Of a stretch of DNA of 64,000 nucleotides, positions 28,424 to 38,415 are shown in pieces. Origin of the DNA: Shewanella sp. (GTDB taxonomy: Bacteria; Pseudomonadota; Gammaproteobacteria; Enterobacterales; Shewanellaceae); contig JAOIUG010000002.1 in NCBI GenBank assembly GCA_028223395.1, positions 1 through 64,000 on the forward strand, given 5' to 3'. The notes beneath the pieces were generated by a model. It was not told where the DNA came from. It was given only the letters and a program-made list of their open reading frames with translations, and made no database searches. A program made the position numbers and the translations under genes. Position 1 is the stretch's first letter. Each line of letters begins with the position of its first letter.

Positions 28424-28594
28424 CCTAATCCTTATGTTTTAATCATAAAACGCCTCCGCCTACTTAAATTCGGATAAGTAGTGCCAGCACATATCACGGA
28501 GATCCTTTGGTTTTGTAGCTGGCAGCCACTATTATTGGTGCTCAGTGTGATATTTTCCACTTTATTGGGTGTGTAAATGCAGTAGATGAAATAA

Positions 28595-28626
28595 AAAAGG
28601 GTACTTTCATCAGAAAGTACCCTTTT
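28595..28626 (-). terminator. Terminator of the phosphoketolase gene
   Basis: AAAAGGGTACTTTC (28595-28608) pairs exactly with GAAAGTACCCTTTT (28613-28626), 14 bp, loop ATCA; the minus strand continues with T. Confidence 0.9.
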
Positions 28627-28659
28627 AGTTGGTGTTAGTATACTAATTAGATTAGTAGG

Positions 28660-31026
28660 TTATCGAGTCCAAACCCAATTTTCAATGCTTACAGGGTCTA
28701 CGCCGTTAGCCTTAATGTAATTTCTGTGGTCAACTAAGCGTTGCAACATATCGGTGGTAATCGCGACGTGTTGAGTCTCATCAATAACGCCTTGCTGGAA
28801 CAGCTTATAAGCCATATCGATAACAAGGTGGTAACGAGAAGTACCATTACGCACACCCATGTCAAATGGTGTGGTTGTTGAGCCTTCTTCTTCATAGCCT
28901 TTAATTCTGAAGCGGTCACTGCCTTTGTAATCAAATACCAATTTTTTAATGGTGTTTGGATAGCCGTGGTAGTTAAAGACTACGCCTTTGTCTGCGGTGA
29001 AGATTTCATCCATCATCCAAGGTTTGCTTTGGAACTCAAGGCTACCTAAGCCACTGCTGGTGAGCTCTGTGACACTGACAAAACGAATGCGAACGCGTGG
29101 TAGTAATTCACGGATCTGTACTAAAGCGGCCATCGCTTCTTGTGTTACGTAGTCACCACAACCTACAAGTACGACATCTGGGTTTTCATCTGATGCGAAG
29201 TCCCAAACCATGACACCGTCTTTGGCTTGTTGGCGAGCTTCATCAAGTGTCAGCCATTGTGGAAGATCTTTTTTACCTGCAACTAAAATGTTCAGTTTGT
29301 CGCGGTCAGCATATGCACGTTCAGTGTAAACCAGTGTGCTGTTACCGTCAGCAGGCAAGTATGCTGAGATGATTTTAGGGTGTTTCTCAAGCATCGCCCC
29401 TAAGAAAGAAGGGTTTTGATGAGAATAACCGTTGTGATCTTGACGCTCAAGTAGCGAGGATAATACTACGTTACAAGCCGGTACAGGCTTACGGAAGTGC
29501 ACACCTTGGCTTGCGTATACGTATTTACAGTATTGATCAGCCATAGATGAGACTACTTGTGAGAAAGCCTCATAAGTTGGGAACATCGCGTGACGGCCAG
29601 TTACCGTGTAACCGTGCTGCATACCGAAAAGTAAGTTTTCAGAGAGTAATTCAATGACGCGACCATCGCGAGACATGTCTTCGTCCCAACTTTCGATAGG
29701 CCACTGCCACGCACGTGATGTTTCTTCGAACACAGCTTGCAACTGGTTAGAATAGGTTTCATCTGGACAGAAGATCCGTAGGTTACGTTGGTCACGGTTA
29801 AGTTTAAATGCATCACGCATCCACTCACCCATTTTGAACATTGATACACCACGTTGACCACGAGGTGTTTCAGGGCCGTAAGCTAATTTTTCAAGATCTG
29901 GGTTAGTCAGTGCTCGAACGACTTCACCACCATAACTTAAGTGCTGACGGCCACAAGAGAGTTCTTTAGGTGGGATCAGAGATTGAATATCTTTGTCAAA
30001 AATCAGCTCACCTTGCTCATTAATGCTGTACAGCTCATCAAACTTGTAGCTCGCAAGCCAAGTGTTTAAGGCGTCAAGGTGACCTTTATCAGTAGCACAC
30101 TTGTTGACGATAACTTGGTGAGATTCACAGTTACCTTCAAGCTTCTTCCCATTATACTGAGCAGTACCAGTCCAACCTTTAGCAGTGCGCATTAAAATGA
30201 CAGGCCAGCGTGGCTTAACGATATCTTCGCCGGCTCTTGCGCGAGTTTGAATGTCATTGATCATGTCATAAGATAAGTCCATGGCTGCTGTCATTTGCTC
30301 ATAGACATCTTGCTCTAGTTCATCATCAACAATAATGGGGTGGTAACCTAAACCGCGGAATTCAAGATCAAGTTCTTCATGGCTCATGCGTCCCATACGG
30401 GTTGGGCCGGAAATTTTGTAGCCATTAATATGGACAATTGGTAATACAGCACCGTTGTTTTTTGGTGAAACAAGGCGGTTAGCATACCAAGACGCGGCCA
30501 ACGGACCCGTTTCTGATTCACCGTCACCAATCAGGCAAGCCGCAATTAAATCCGGATTATCAAGCACTGCGCCCCACGCAACAGAAAGTGAGTAACCAAG
30601 TTCGCCACCTTCAAGGATCTGGCCCGGCGCTTCAGGGTTTGCATGCGAAGGGTAACCGTAGGCAGCTGAGAACTTTTGACAAATATCAGTAATGCCATCT
30701 TCATTATAAGGGATTGTGTCTGGGTAGAAGTGACTGAGTGATCCTTCCATGAACAAGTTAGCTTGGACTGCAGGGAACCCATGACCTGGACCCACAAGGT
30801 AAACAAATGAACGATTATGTTTAGTGATTAGACGGTTAACGTTTGCATAGACAAAGTTAATGCCTGGGCATGTTCCCCAGTGGCCTAATAATCTTGGTTT
30901 AATATCGGTATGAGCGAGTGCGCGCTTGTGCAAAACATTTTGCTTTAAATAAATTTGTGACGTCGCCAGAAAGTTAGTTGCTCTAACGAATTTCTTTAAG
31001 GAAACAATCTCTTGCTGATGTGACAT
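28660..31026 (-). CDS. xfp: Phosphoketolase (xylulose-5-P / fructose-6-P)
   Basis: 788 residues, the usual length. TPP enzyme that cleaves xylulose 5-phosphate or fructose 6-phosphate with phosphate to acetyl phosphate plus glyceraldehyde 3-phosphate or erythrose 4-phosphate. Seen: GHWGTCPGINF, GPGHGFPA, EGGELGYSLSVAWG, IGDGESETGP (TPP/Mg2+ motif), HQNPSFLG. ATG at 31026 has GGGG nine bases upstream and gives the family N-terminus; the ATG four codons earlier has none. With pgi and tal nearby it could form a phosphoketolase bypass producing acetyl phosphate. Confidence 0.95.
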   Translation of the reverse strand: MSHQQEIVSLKKFVRATNFLATSQIYLKQNVLHKRALAHTDIKPRLLGHWGTCPGINFVYANVNRLITKHNRSFVYLVGPGHGFPAVQANLFMEGSLSHFYPDTIPYNEDGITDICQKFSAAYGYPSHANPEAPGQILEGGELGYSLSVAWGAVLDNPDLIAACLIGDGESETGPLAASWYANRLVSPKNNGAVLPIVHINGYKISGPTRMGRMSHEELDLEFRGLGYHPIIVDDELEQDVYEQMTAAMDLSYDMINDIQTRARAGEDIVKPRWPVILMRTAKGWTGTAQYNGKKLEGNCESHQVIVNKCATDKGHLDALNTWLASYKFDELYSINEQGELIFDKDIQSLIPPKELSCGRQHLSYGGEVVRALTNPDLEKLAYGPETPRGQRGVSMFKMGEWMRDAFKLNRDQRNLRIFCPDETYSNQLQAVFEETSRAWQWPIESWDEDMSRDGRVIELLSENLLFGMQHGYTVTGRHAMFPTYEAFSQVVSSMADQYCKYVYASQGVHFRKPVPACNVVLSSLLERQDHNGYSHQNPSFLGAMLEKHPKIISAYLPADGNSTLVYTERAYADRDKLNILVAGKKDLPQWLTLDEARQQAKDGVMVWDFASDENPDVVLVGCGDYVTQEAMAALVQIRELLPRVRIRFVSVTELTSSGLGSLEFQSKPWMMDEIFTADKGVVFNYHGYPNTIKKLVFDYKGSDRFRIKGYEEEGSTTTPFDMGVRNGTSRYHLVIDMAYKLFQQGVIDETQHVAITTDMLQRLVDHRNYIKANGVDPVSIENWVWTR

Positions 31027-31638
31027 AAACAACCCCATTTACGTGATCATAAAGTTAAACAAATTTGATGCTGGTCACTATACGTGTAATTTTTTTACAA
31101 AAACGTGTTCTATATCTTATTTATCGAAACTCATTTGTACTGCATTTAATGGCAGCGTAGATGTTGCTATTGTGTTTTGTTGGTTATTAATTTTTATCAT
31201 TTATATGTTTTAATGTGATTTATATGTCGCTTGGATGGTGAACTGTGATCGCTGCCTTTCTTATTTTGGTTTGTACTGTGCTATTTTTTATTTGAAGATT
31301 AAAAAACAAATGGTAATTTTATAACGAATTTGAATGCACCATTGCATGTCAGAGTGATCTTATCGATAATCAGAACGCTTGATACCCTGAATGCGTATGT
31401 TTACCGCCACTGTGCGTTACTCATGCAAGATAAGCGATGTTAACCTGAGATAGTGATCTACTTTATGGGCGCTCAATGCTACTCTCAAGTTAATTACACT
31501 TTAGGTTCCACTTTGCGCAGCTTTGTGAATAGAAAGTAAAGCTGTTTTCAGCTCAATAATGAGTAGAAAAATAAACACAAGCCAAACCTAATCCAGTGCG
31601 AGATCGCTCGATTATGTTTGTCATGGGGATGAATTATA
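31027..31638. other. Divergent intergenic region xfp / AGCS symporter
   Basis: About 610 AT-rich bases with no gene seen. It must hold both promoters. TGTGA words occur (31213, 31245), but no good full CRP palindrome was found. A TTATCGATAA palindrome lies near 31360. Confidence 0.45.
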
Positions 31639-33069
31639 ATGATGTTTGAATCGTTAATTAATGCAGTTGAATCAACCGTTAATGCTGTTAATGGCGTGCT
31701 GTGGGGGAGTTTACTTATCTATGTACTCGTGGCGGCTGGCGTCTTTTTTACGCTGCGCTTAGGGTTTATACAGTTTAGGTTGTTTGGTCACGGTGCAAAA
31801 CTGGTGATCCAGGGGCGGAAAAAAGTGAATGGGATCTCCTCATTTCAAGTTTTCTGTACATCGATGGCCGCCCGTGTTGGTACCGGCAACATGGCTGGCG
31901 TTGCGGTTGCAATCACGGTGGGCGGAGCAGGCGCTATTTTTTGGATGTGGCTCATTGCACTGCTTGGAATGGCGACCGCTTTTATTGAGTCGACACTTGC
32001 ACAAGTCTACAAGGTCAAAGACAGTGAAGGGCAGTACCGTGGAGGCCCAGCTTATTACATGGAAAAAGGTTTAGGGCAAAGGTGGATGGGCATTTTATTC
32101 TCTATTTTGCTCATCATTGCCTTCGGTTTTGCTTTTAATGCCGCGCAAGCAAACACCATGACAGATGCACTGAACAATGCATTTGGCCTGGATAAAACGC
32201 TTGTAGGCTTAGTGATTGTACTGGCATCGGGTTACATTATTTGCGGCGGTTTAAAAAAGGTGGCCCGAGCATCAGAGTTGATTGTTCCAGTCATGGCCGC
32301 CGCGTATTTTGCTATCGCTCTTGTGGTGTTAATAAGCAATATTGATCAAGTGCCAGCGGCATTAACGCTTATTGTTAAAAGTGCTTTTGGCTGGGAAGAA
32401 GCCGCCGGTGGTGCGATGGGGGCGATGATGGCGGGGATTGCGCGTGGGTTATTCTCTAACGAAGCTGGTATGGGAAGCGCGGCGAATATCGCCGCATCGG
32501 CAACGCCAAACCCGAATCATCCCGCATCACAAGGGTTTGTACAAATGATCGGTGTATTTGTTGATACTATTGTGATTTGTACTGCATCAGCTGCGATTAT
32601 TTTGTTATCTGGGGTGCTGGCTAACCCTGCTGGACATGAAGGCATTGGATTACTTCAACTTGCGCTGAGCAATGAGCTTGGCTCTTGGTCTGCCTATTTT
32701 ATTGCGTTTGCGATAATTCTATTTTGTTTCTCATCAATTATTGCTAATTATAGCTACGCAGAAAACAACATACTGTTTTTGACTAAAAACAAAAACATAC
32801 TTTATGTGTTTCGTGCTCTGGTATTGGCGATGGTCATGACAGGATCCGTCGCATCGCTGAAGCTTGTGTGGAACTTTGCTGATGTTTCCATGGGATTGAT
32901 GGCTTTGGTCAATATTACCGCCATTGTGTTGTTGTCTAAAGTTGCCTTCGCGGTGGTGAAAGACTACGAACGTCAAATTAAACAAGGTGTACAGCCCACA
33001 TTTGATGCCGCTCAGTTCCCTGAAATTAAAGGGGTGGAAGACGGTGAGTGGGCCGATGAAAAAACATAA
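31639..33069 (+). CDS. Sodium:alanine/glycine symporter (AGCS family)
   Basis: 476 residues, 10-11 transmembrane segments. Family signatures: GFIQFRLFGH, ARVGTGNMAGVA, GGPAYYMEKGL, and GLFSNEAGMGSAA. Imports alanine or glycine with Na+. In Escherichia coli the homologue YaaJ lies beside yaaA and talB near thrABC; the same neighbours are kept here, which supports orthology. GGGGAT lies eight bases before the first of two ATG codons. Confidence 0.93.
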   Translation: MMFESLINAVESTVNAVNGVLWGSLLIYVLVAAGVFFTLRLGFIQFRLFGHGAKLVIQGRKKVNGISSFQVFCTSMAARVGTGNMAGVAVAITVGGAGAIFWMWLIALLGMATAFIESTLAQVYKVKDSEGQYRGGPAYYMEKGLGQRWMGILFSILLIIAFGFAFNAAQANTMTDALNNAFGLDKTLVGLVIVLASGYIICGGLKKVARASELIVPVMAAAYFAIALVVLISNIDQVPAALTLIVKSAFGWEEAAGGAMGAMMAGIARGLFSNEAGMGSAANIAASATPNPNHPASQGFVQMIGVFVDTIVICTASAAIILLSGVLANPAGHEGIGLLQLALSNELGSWSAYFIAFAIILFCFSSIIANYSYAENNILFLTKNKNILYVFRALVLAMVMTGSVASLKLVWNFADVSMGLMALVNITAIVLLSKVAFAVVKDYERQIKQGVQPTFDAAQFPEIKGVEDGEWADEKT

Positions 33070-33121
33070 GGTAAGCGTGACTTGCAGCTAGCTTGATATG
33101 AAAGCTCAATAAGTACAATCT

Positions 33122-33153
33122 AAAAAACCATGCTTTATAAGCGTGGTTTTTTT
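33122..33153 (+). terminator. Terminator after the AGCS symporter
   Basis: AAAAAACCATGC (33122-33133) pairs with GCGTGGTTTTTT (33141-33152) with one G-T pair, loop of seven, then T. Confidence 0.85.
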
Positions 33154-33206
33154 GTTATTGATCAGTATGATTGTCATCATCAAACAATATCTACATAAGG
33201 CATCAT

Positions 33207-33980
33207 ATGTTAATTTTGATTTCACCGGCAAAAACGCTTGATTTTGACACCCCAGCAGCAACGCAAAGTTATACTATTCCAACATTGCTTAAACAAAGTG
33301 AACAACTTATCGATGTCTGCCGCCAACTAAGCCCCAGCGATATCGCTTCGTTGATGAAAGTGAGCGATAAAATTGCTGGCCTTAACGTAGCCAGATTTAG
33401 TAGCTGGGATGCAGACTTTACAATCGACAATGCTAAACAAGCAGTGTTTGCTTTTAGAGGCGACGTTTATACTGGGCTTGACGCTGATACTCTGTCTGAT
33501 ACCGGCTTACAAAAAGCGCAGCAACAATTGCGAATTTTATCCGGGTTATACGGTTTGTTAAAGCCTTTAGATCTTATGCAAGCTTATCGACTAGAAATGG
33601 GCACGCGATTAGCCAATGACAGAGGCGCCAATCTTTATCAGTTCTGGGGCGATATCATTACAGATGAAATCAACCAGACAACAGCAGCTCAAGGTGACGA
33701 GTTTATTATTAATTTGGCATCAAATGAGTATTTTAAAGCCGTGAAACACAAAAACTTGACTGCAAGTCTTGTGACTCCGGTGTTTAAAGATAAAAAGAAC
33801 GGTCAATATAAGGTGATTAGCTTTTTTGCCAAAAAGGCACGCGGCATGATGGTGCGTTACATGTTGGACAACAATGTTGAATCATTGGATGCACTGATCA
33901 AATTTGATAGTGCAGGTTATTATTATAGTGAAGCGGAATCTACGGTTACAGCGCCTGTGTTCTTGCGCGAAGAGCAATAA
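33207..33980 (+). CDS. yaaA: YaaA, peroxide stress protein (DUF328/UPF0246)
   Basis: 257 residues (Escherichia coli YaaA: 258). [16 protein letters not shown], the [14 protein letters not shown] and [22 protein letters not shown] blocks, and [13 protein letters not shown] are diagnostic. YaaA lowers intracellular free iron during peroxide stress and binds DNA. The ATG at 33207 has AAGG at six bases; earlier in-frame codons lack homology. Confidence 0.95.
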   Translation: MLILISPAKTLDFDTPAATQSYTIPTLLKQSEQLIDVCRQLSPSDIASLMKVSDKIAGLNVARFSSWDADFTIDNAKQAVFAFRGDVYTGLDADTLSDTGLQKAQQQLRILSGLYGLLKPLDLMQAYRLEMGTRLANDRGANLYQFWGDIITDEINQTTAAQGDEFIINLASNEYFKAVKHKNLTASLVTPVFKDKKNGQYKVISFFAKKARGMMVRYMLDNNVESLDALIKFDSAGYYYSEAESTVTAPVFLREEQ

Positions 33981-34081
33981 GCTCTCGGGCATTATATTCA
34001 CTGGGGACTGTAAAGTGTTGTCATGGTGCGATGGTGTCTAAATGCGCTGTAAGGATGAAAGGCTAGTGTTTGAGGTTGATA

Positions 34082-34116
34082 AACTACCGTTTAGCGGGCA
34101 GAGCACTAAACGGTAG
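34082..34116. terminator. Inverted repeat between convergent yaaA and reductase genes
   Basis: ACTACCGTTTAG (34082-34093) pairs with CTAAACGGTAGT (34105-34116), 12 bp, loop of eleven. T runs are poor on both sides, so termination would be weak or need another factor. Confidence 0.55.
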
Positions 34117-34135
34117 TGATCCTAGCTGTTAAATT

Positions 34136-35014
34136 TTACTTGTTAAGCTTGAGAAAGTAATCAAAGATTTCCGGTACATTGCCATTACCCATACCCGCAT
34201 CAAAAGCCGCGTTAAGATTGGCAGATGAGCCTTCTGCTATCTTAGACTGTGTGCCCAAATCCTCGAGCATTTTCAAGAAGTAGCCTAAATCTTTATTGGC
34301 ATTGGCGATAGAAAACCCAAGATCGCTGACACCGTCGACTGCATAGTTTTTACAAAACTGCATAAAGGGTGAGTTAGAGGGGCCTGTGGACATAATGTCA
34401 AACAGCTGCTGGCGGTCAACACCGGCAAGATCAGCAACGGCAAATGCTTGAGACATAGCGCAAACGGTGGTCATACCCATAAAATTGTTGATCAACTTAG
34501 TGGTATGACCGGCACCTAACTGACCTAAATGGAACACGTTCTCGCCTTGTTGTTCAAGCACAGGCTTTACCTTGTTAAAGGTGTCTAAGTCACCCGCAGC
34601 CATGATGTTTAACAAACCGTCTTTGGCGTGAGCTGGGGTGCGACCGAGTGGTGCATCAATCATACCGGCACCTTTGGCGGCTAAGTCCTGACCAATTTTG
34701 CGGGTAGAAGCAGGAATTGAGGTACCAAAATCAATCAATACCGCACCCGGTTTGATGCCTGCAAGAATACCATCATCACCATACACTAGCTTTTCTACCA
34801 CCGCTGAAGTTGTAAGACAAAGCATGACGATATCACTGGAAGCCGCTAATGCTTTTGCTGAACTTGCGGCGGTGGCACCTCTGTCGATGCAGGCATCAAC
34901 CGCGTCCTGATTGAGGTCCATTACCTGCAGTTCAAAGCCACGCTTTTGCAAGTTCTCTACCATGTTGCCGCCCATGAGACCCAGTCCGATAAAACCGATG
35001 ACAGGCTTTGTCAT
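34136..35014 (-). CDS. Beta-hydroxyacid dehydrogenase, likely DEH reductase of alginate catabolism
   Basis: 292 residues of the 3-hydroxyisobutyrate dehydrogenase family: nucleotide loop GFIGLGLMGGNM (7-18), catalytic K173 in GAGHTTKLINNFMG and N177. The usual DAPVSGG substrate motif reads DAPLGRTPAHA (120-130). In alginate clusters enzymes of this family reduce 4-deoxy-L-erythro-5-hexoseulose uronate (DEH) to 2-keto-3-deoxygluconate, which is what the adjacent KDG kinase needs. Substrate is inferred from context; a tartronate semialdehyde reductase-like role is the alternative. Three operator-like words lie 97-172 bases upstream of the start. Confidence 0.8.
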   Translation of the reverse strand: MTKPVIGFIGLGLMGGNMVENLQKRGFELQVMDLNQDAVDACIDRGATAASSAKALAASSDIVMLCLTTSAVVEKLVYGDDGILAGIKPGAVLIDFGTSIPASTRKIGQDLAAKGAGMIDAPLGRTPAHAKDGLLNIMAAGDLDTFNKVKPVLEQQGENVFHLGQLGAGHTTKLINNFMGMTTVCAMSQAFAVADLAGVDRQQLFDIMSTGPSNSPFMQFCKNYAVDGVSDLGFSIANANKDLGYFLKMLEDLGTQSKIAEGSSANLNAAFDAGMGNGNVPEIFDYFLKLNK

Positions 35015-35110
35015 ATCTAACTCCTAATATTATGTGAAAACCAAATTTTTTAAGTTGAAGGTTGGTGTAACTGGCAATCATTTTTCCTTGCAGACCAACT
35101 TACTCATTTA

Positions 35111-35186
35111 CTGGTAATCATGTTATTACAGGTTTTTGTTTGCTGTCAACCAATCATTGTTACCAATGTTTGTTTTTTGGTAATAA
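35111..35186. promoter_or_regulatory. Putative alginate-regulator sites before the reductase gene
   Basis: CTGGTAATCA (35111-35120), TTGTTACCAA (35157-35166) and TTGGTAATAA (35177-35186) are variants of one quasi-palindromic word that also occurs before the TonB receptor and in the PL6/gntR region. The stretch 35145-35168 matches 46441-46463 closely (GTCAACC-ATN4-5GTTACCAAT). Confidence 0.55.
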
Positions 35187-35270
35187 TCTGTGCATTGAGT
35201 TTTGTCTACCAGCAGTGTTAAGGACAGTAAGCTAACAGTAGGGGATTAAGTTTTATGTTAAGGAAAAGCT

Positions 35271-35297
35271 CAGAGCCTATCTGTGGGGTAGGCTCTG
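35271..35297 (-). terminator. Terminator of the TonB-dependent receptor gene
   Basis: CAGAGCCTA (35271-35279) pairs with TAGGCTCTG (35289-35297), extended by a G-T and a C-G pair; on the minus strand AGCTTTTCC follows. Confidence 0.7.
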
Positions 35298-35309
35298 TAA
35301 GCGGAGTCG

Positions 35310-38294
35310 TTAGAACTTAGCTCGAACGCCTAATGTGTAGCGACGGTCTGATTCACTGTACTTCCAGACTGAACCGAGCTCGGTGGTATATTCAATGGGC
35401 TCACCAGTGAGGTTAACCACGTTGCCGACTAGGGTGAAGTGCTCATTAATATCCCAGCTTGCAGAGAAATCAAACTGACCTCTGGCTTCGCGGTAGTTAT
35501 TACCTACTGTGGCATCAAAGTTATCTGCTGTTGGATCATTTTGGTTAAATACGTTGTAACCTAATGTGCCCACCGTTTGAACTCGTTTCTCTGCTTGCGA
35601 GTATAAGTAACGGTCACGCCAGTTATAAGCTAAGCGGAATTGCAATTGTTCGTTTTCCCAGTAAAGCTGACCATTGGCTGTGTTCTTAGAAATATTGAGT
35701 AGCGGATTACCATCTGGCTGCTCGCTGTCGGCGTAGGTATAGTTAGCGTTCACACCAAAGCCTGCCCAGAAGCCGGGTAAAAAGGTCAGTTGCTGTTGGT
35801 AAGCAAGTTCTAAGCCTCTCACTTCACCACTGCCACCGTTCACGTCGGTGTCTACCACAATACCTGTGCGGCCTGCTGATTTTTCAGCGTTAACATAGCC
35901 TAAGCCTTGCGCCTCAGTTGCAAAATTGACATTACCTTGGCTTTGACCTGCAGTATCGAGCAAGCACACATTGCTCCACTCGGTAGTATTTTGCCCTTCA
36001 ATGGTACTTGGGTCGGCTAAACAGCTGCTGTCAGTTTGTGTAAAGGAGTTGACGTCCTTATAGAATAACGCTGCCGAAATAATACCGCCATTATCAAAGT
36101 AGTGTTCAACAGAAAGGTCATACTGGGTTACGCGATAAGGTTCTAATTGGTAAGAGCCTTGGGCACCGGTGACCAGAGAGTTATCGATAGAAAGCGCAGG
36201 GCTGAGCTCACTAAAGTTAGCACGACGCATAACCTTAGCAGCTGCAAAGCGTATCAAAGTCTCGTCTGTGAGGGTGTAAGTCACATTCAAGCTAGGTAGG
36301 AAGTCAGAATAATCGTTTTTACCAGTTTCAAGCATTCTGTTACCGTTAGCATCAACTGATGCAACAACACTCGATTCCAGCTCGGTTTGAATATAACGAC
36401 CACCGAATACGGCGGTTAACTCATCAAACTCTAAATGCAATTGTGCATATATCGCACCGGTTTTCTCATTAATTTCTTTATAGGCACCGTTGTCTTCAAC
36501 TATGTTGTCAGCCAGTGAGCCCGTCATTGCATAAGATGTATCTTGTAATATTTGCTGCACAAGCGCATAGGTCGCTTCAGTGTTTTGCAATAGGTCACTA
36601 TCATAGACATTGTATGTCAGCATGTCGTTTAGGCCAGCGAGACCAGTTTGGTCAAATGAGTTGCTCATATTGACGGTTTTAAAACTGTCGGTTAGCAGTG
36701 GGTTATCGGTCCATATTGGGCTGTATAGGCCATCAGCATTGACTGCTTTCTTATAAGAATCTTTAAGGGTGGTATTGCCATTAACCGGCTTTAGATCATA
36801 TCGATTAGCAGTGAAATCACGTTCGGTAAAACGTACCCCAACTTTAACCGCTGAAATCCAATCGACACCCACATCGCTGATTTTAAGATCAAACCGCAAC
36901 GCTTGTTCTTCGTTATCTGTTTCTAAGGTTTTGTGGAAAAACTCCCGAAAAACTAAGTTATCTGGATTGGTTAGCATTCCGGGATCAGCATACATATATG
37001 CGGGAATGCCGTTGCCCGTCGTTGAACTCCCGGTACTGGTATGGGTGACTAAATCCAATGTTGGATCGGTACGCTCAATGGGGCGTAAATTAAATTCGTT
37101 CGCGGTCTGCTTTTCTTTTGATGTTGACAGTGAATACTCAGCAGATAGCTCAATATCATCGGTGATAAACCAATCACCGCCTATGGCATTAGAGGTGGTA
37201 TCTGATGTGGTGAAGTCACTCCAAGTTTTTGGAATAACGAGCACACCATCCAAGTCATAGTTATGCAATTGACCGTTACCGTCGTAGTATGAGTCACTTC
37301 TGGCGACAGAGCTACCACCCACATCAAGAATAGAGTAAGCAGATTGTCCGCCGTCAAGTTTGGTCGCATTGAGATCTAAATAGATATTAACTTCTTCACT
37401 GACGGGCGCCCACTGAAGAGATATCCCGTATGCAGTACGTTCACGCTGCTCTGTTTTTTGTTCAACCGTTGTTTGTGTTCGGCGTAGGTATTTGCCATTT
37501 GGGCCACCGGAATCATCTACTGTACCGTTACCATCAATATCGATATTATCTTGAAGGTCGACTTTGTTGAAGTATTCATCGCGGCGTAATTCGCGATCTA
37601 AGTAAGCGATGTTTGCTGATGCACCAAAAGTACCTGCGTCACCTAAATCCCAGTTATGGCCGATACCGAGAGAGAGGTTAGGTGCTGTATTTTCTGTTTT
37701 GTCAGAATATTCGCCATCAAGTGTAATCGCTACTAGCGGCTCTGTGAGTTCTAATGGACGAATGGTTTCCATGTTGATCGTGCCACCGAGCGCCCCTTCA
37801 ATCATATCTGGTGTGGGCGACTTGATGACTTCTACGGTTTTTAGGAAGCTAGAGGGAAAATCATCTAATCCAATACCGCCTCGGCCTGATCCCGCGGTGG
37901 AGCGGCCATTTAATAGAATGAGGTTTTCGGAAACGCCGCGGATTGTTACAGATTCGCCCACACCAAAATCAGTGCCAATGGACACGCCGGTTACGCGCTG
38001 TAAAGCTTCGGCGATATTGTTGTCTGGTAACTTACCAATATCTTCTGCAACAATGGCGTCGACAATGCGGTCATCAGTGCGCTTGATCAAATTGGCAGCC
38101 TTTAAACTACCAAAGATACCTTTTACCGTGATAACTTCAATTTCACTGGTGTCTGATTGTTGTGCATCAGTTGCTGGCTCTGCTGCAACAACTGGCATGC
38201 TTAACAGTGCAGTTAGCGCAGCACCAAAAAGAGTTCGGTTGTTTCTTCTACTTTTGGCATGACTAAACATGGCACTTATTTGATTCAGTTTCAT
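35310..38294 (-). CDS. TonB-dependent outer-membrane receptor, likely for alginate oligomers
   Basis: 994 residues: long signal region (cleavage near VVAAEP, about residue 38), plug domain (IVAEDIGKLPDNNIAEALQRVTGV, VTIRGVSENLILLNGR) and a 22-strand barrel ending in the aromatic YTLGVRAKF. It resembles the large carbohydrate-associated receptor family (TIGR01782 type). It would bring oligo-alginate into the periplasm with TonB energy, where the lyases act; the substrate is inferred from neighbours. ATG at 38294 has GGGGA; an earlier in-frame ATG overlaps an operator-like site. Monocistronic, with terminator. Confidence 0.9.
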   Translation of the reverse strand: MKLNQISAMFSHAKSRRNNRTLFGAALTALLSMPVVAAEPATDAQQSDTSEIEVITVKGIFGSLKAANLIKRTDDRIVDAIVAEDIGKLPDNNIAEALQRVTGVSIGTDFGVGESVTIRGVSENLILLNGRSTAGSGRGGIGLDDFPSSFLKTVEVIKSPTPDMIEGALGGTINMETIRPLELTEPLVAITLDGEYSDKTENTAPNLSLGIGHNWDLGDAGTFGASANIAYLDRELRRDEYFNKVDLQDNIDIDGNGTVDDSGGPNGKYLRRTQTTVEQKTEQRERTAYGISLQWAPVSEEVNIYLDLNATKLDGGQSAYSILDVGGSSVARSDSYYDGNGQLHNYDLDGVLVIPKTWSDFTTSDTTSNAIGGDWFITDDIELSAEYSLSTSKEKQTANEFNLRPIERTDPTLDLVTHTSTGSSTTGNGIPAYMYADPGMLTNPDNLVFREFFHKTLETDNEEQALRFDLKISDVGVDWISAVKVGVRFTERDFTANRYDLKPVNGNTTLKDSYKKAVNADGLYSPIWTDNPLLTDSFKTVNMSNSFDQTGLAGLNDMLTYNVYDSDLLQNTEATYALVQQILQDTSYAMTGSLADNIVEDNGAYKEINEKTGAIYAQLHLEFDELTAVFGGRYIQTELESSVVASVDANGNRMLETGKNDYSDFLPSLNVTYTLTDETLIRFAAAKVMRRANFSELSPALSIDNSLVTGAQGSYQLEPYRVTQYDLSVEHYFDNGGIISAALFYKDVNSFTQTDSSCLADPSTIEGQNTTEWSNVCLLDTAGQSQGNVNFATEAQGLGYVNAEKSAGRTGIVVDTDVNGGSGEVRGLELAYQQQLTFLPGFWAGFGVNANYTYADSEQPDGNPLLNISKNTANGQLYWENEQLQFRLAYNWRDRYLYSQAEKRVQTVGTLGYNVFNQNDPTADNFDATVGNNYREARGQFDFSASWDINEHFTLVGNVVNLTGEPIEYTTELGSVWKYSESDRRYTLGVRAKF

Positions 38295-38335
38295 TGTCTT
38301 CCCCAAAAACGCAATTTCAATTATGTTGTGATGTT

Positions 38336-38415
38336 GTATTACCAATTACTGTGTTTTTAACTACTGATAACATTTATATAACACCCAACCGGTTAATGCA
38401 AATTGTTATTACCAA
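38336..38415. promoter_or_regulatory. Putative alginate-regulator sites before the TonB receptor
   Basis: GTATTACCAA (38336-38345) and TTATTACCAA (38406-38415) lie 42-51 and 112-121 bases upstream of the start codon. The second is identical to the word at 46487-46496 in the PL6/gntR region. Confidence 0.55.

Noticed and set aside
37609-38262. 217-codon frame antisense to the TonB receptor gene
   Set aside because: Inside a well-supported gene, no homology, serine/proline-rich composition of a shadow frame.
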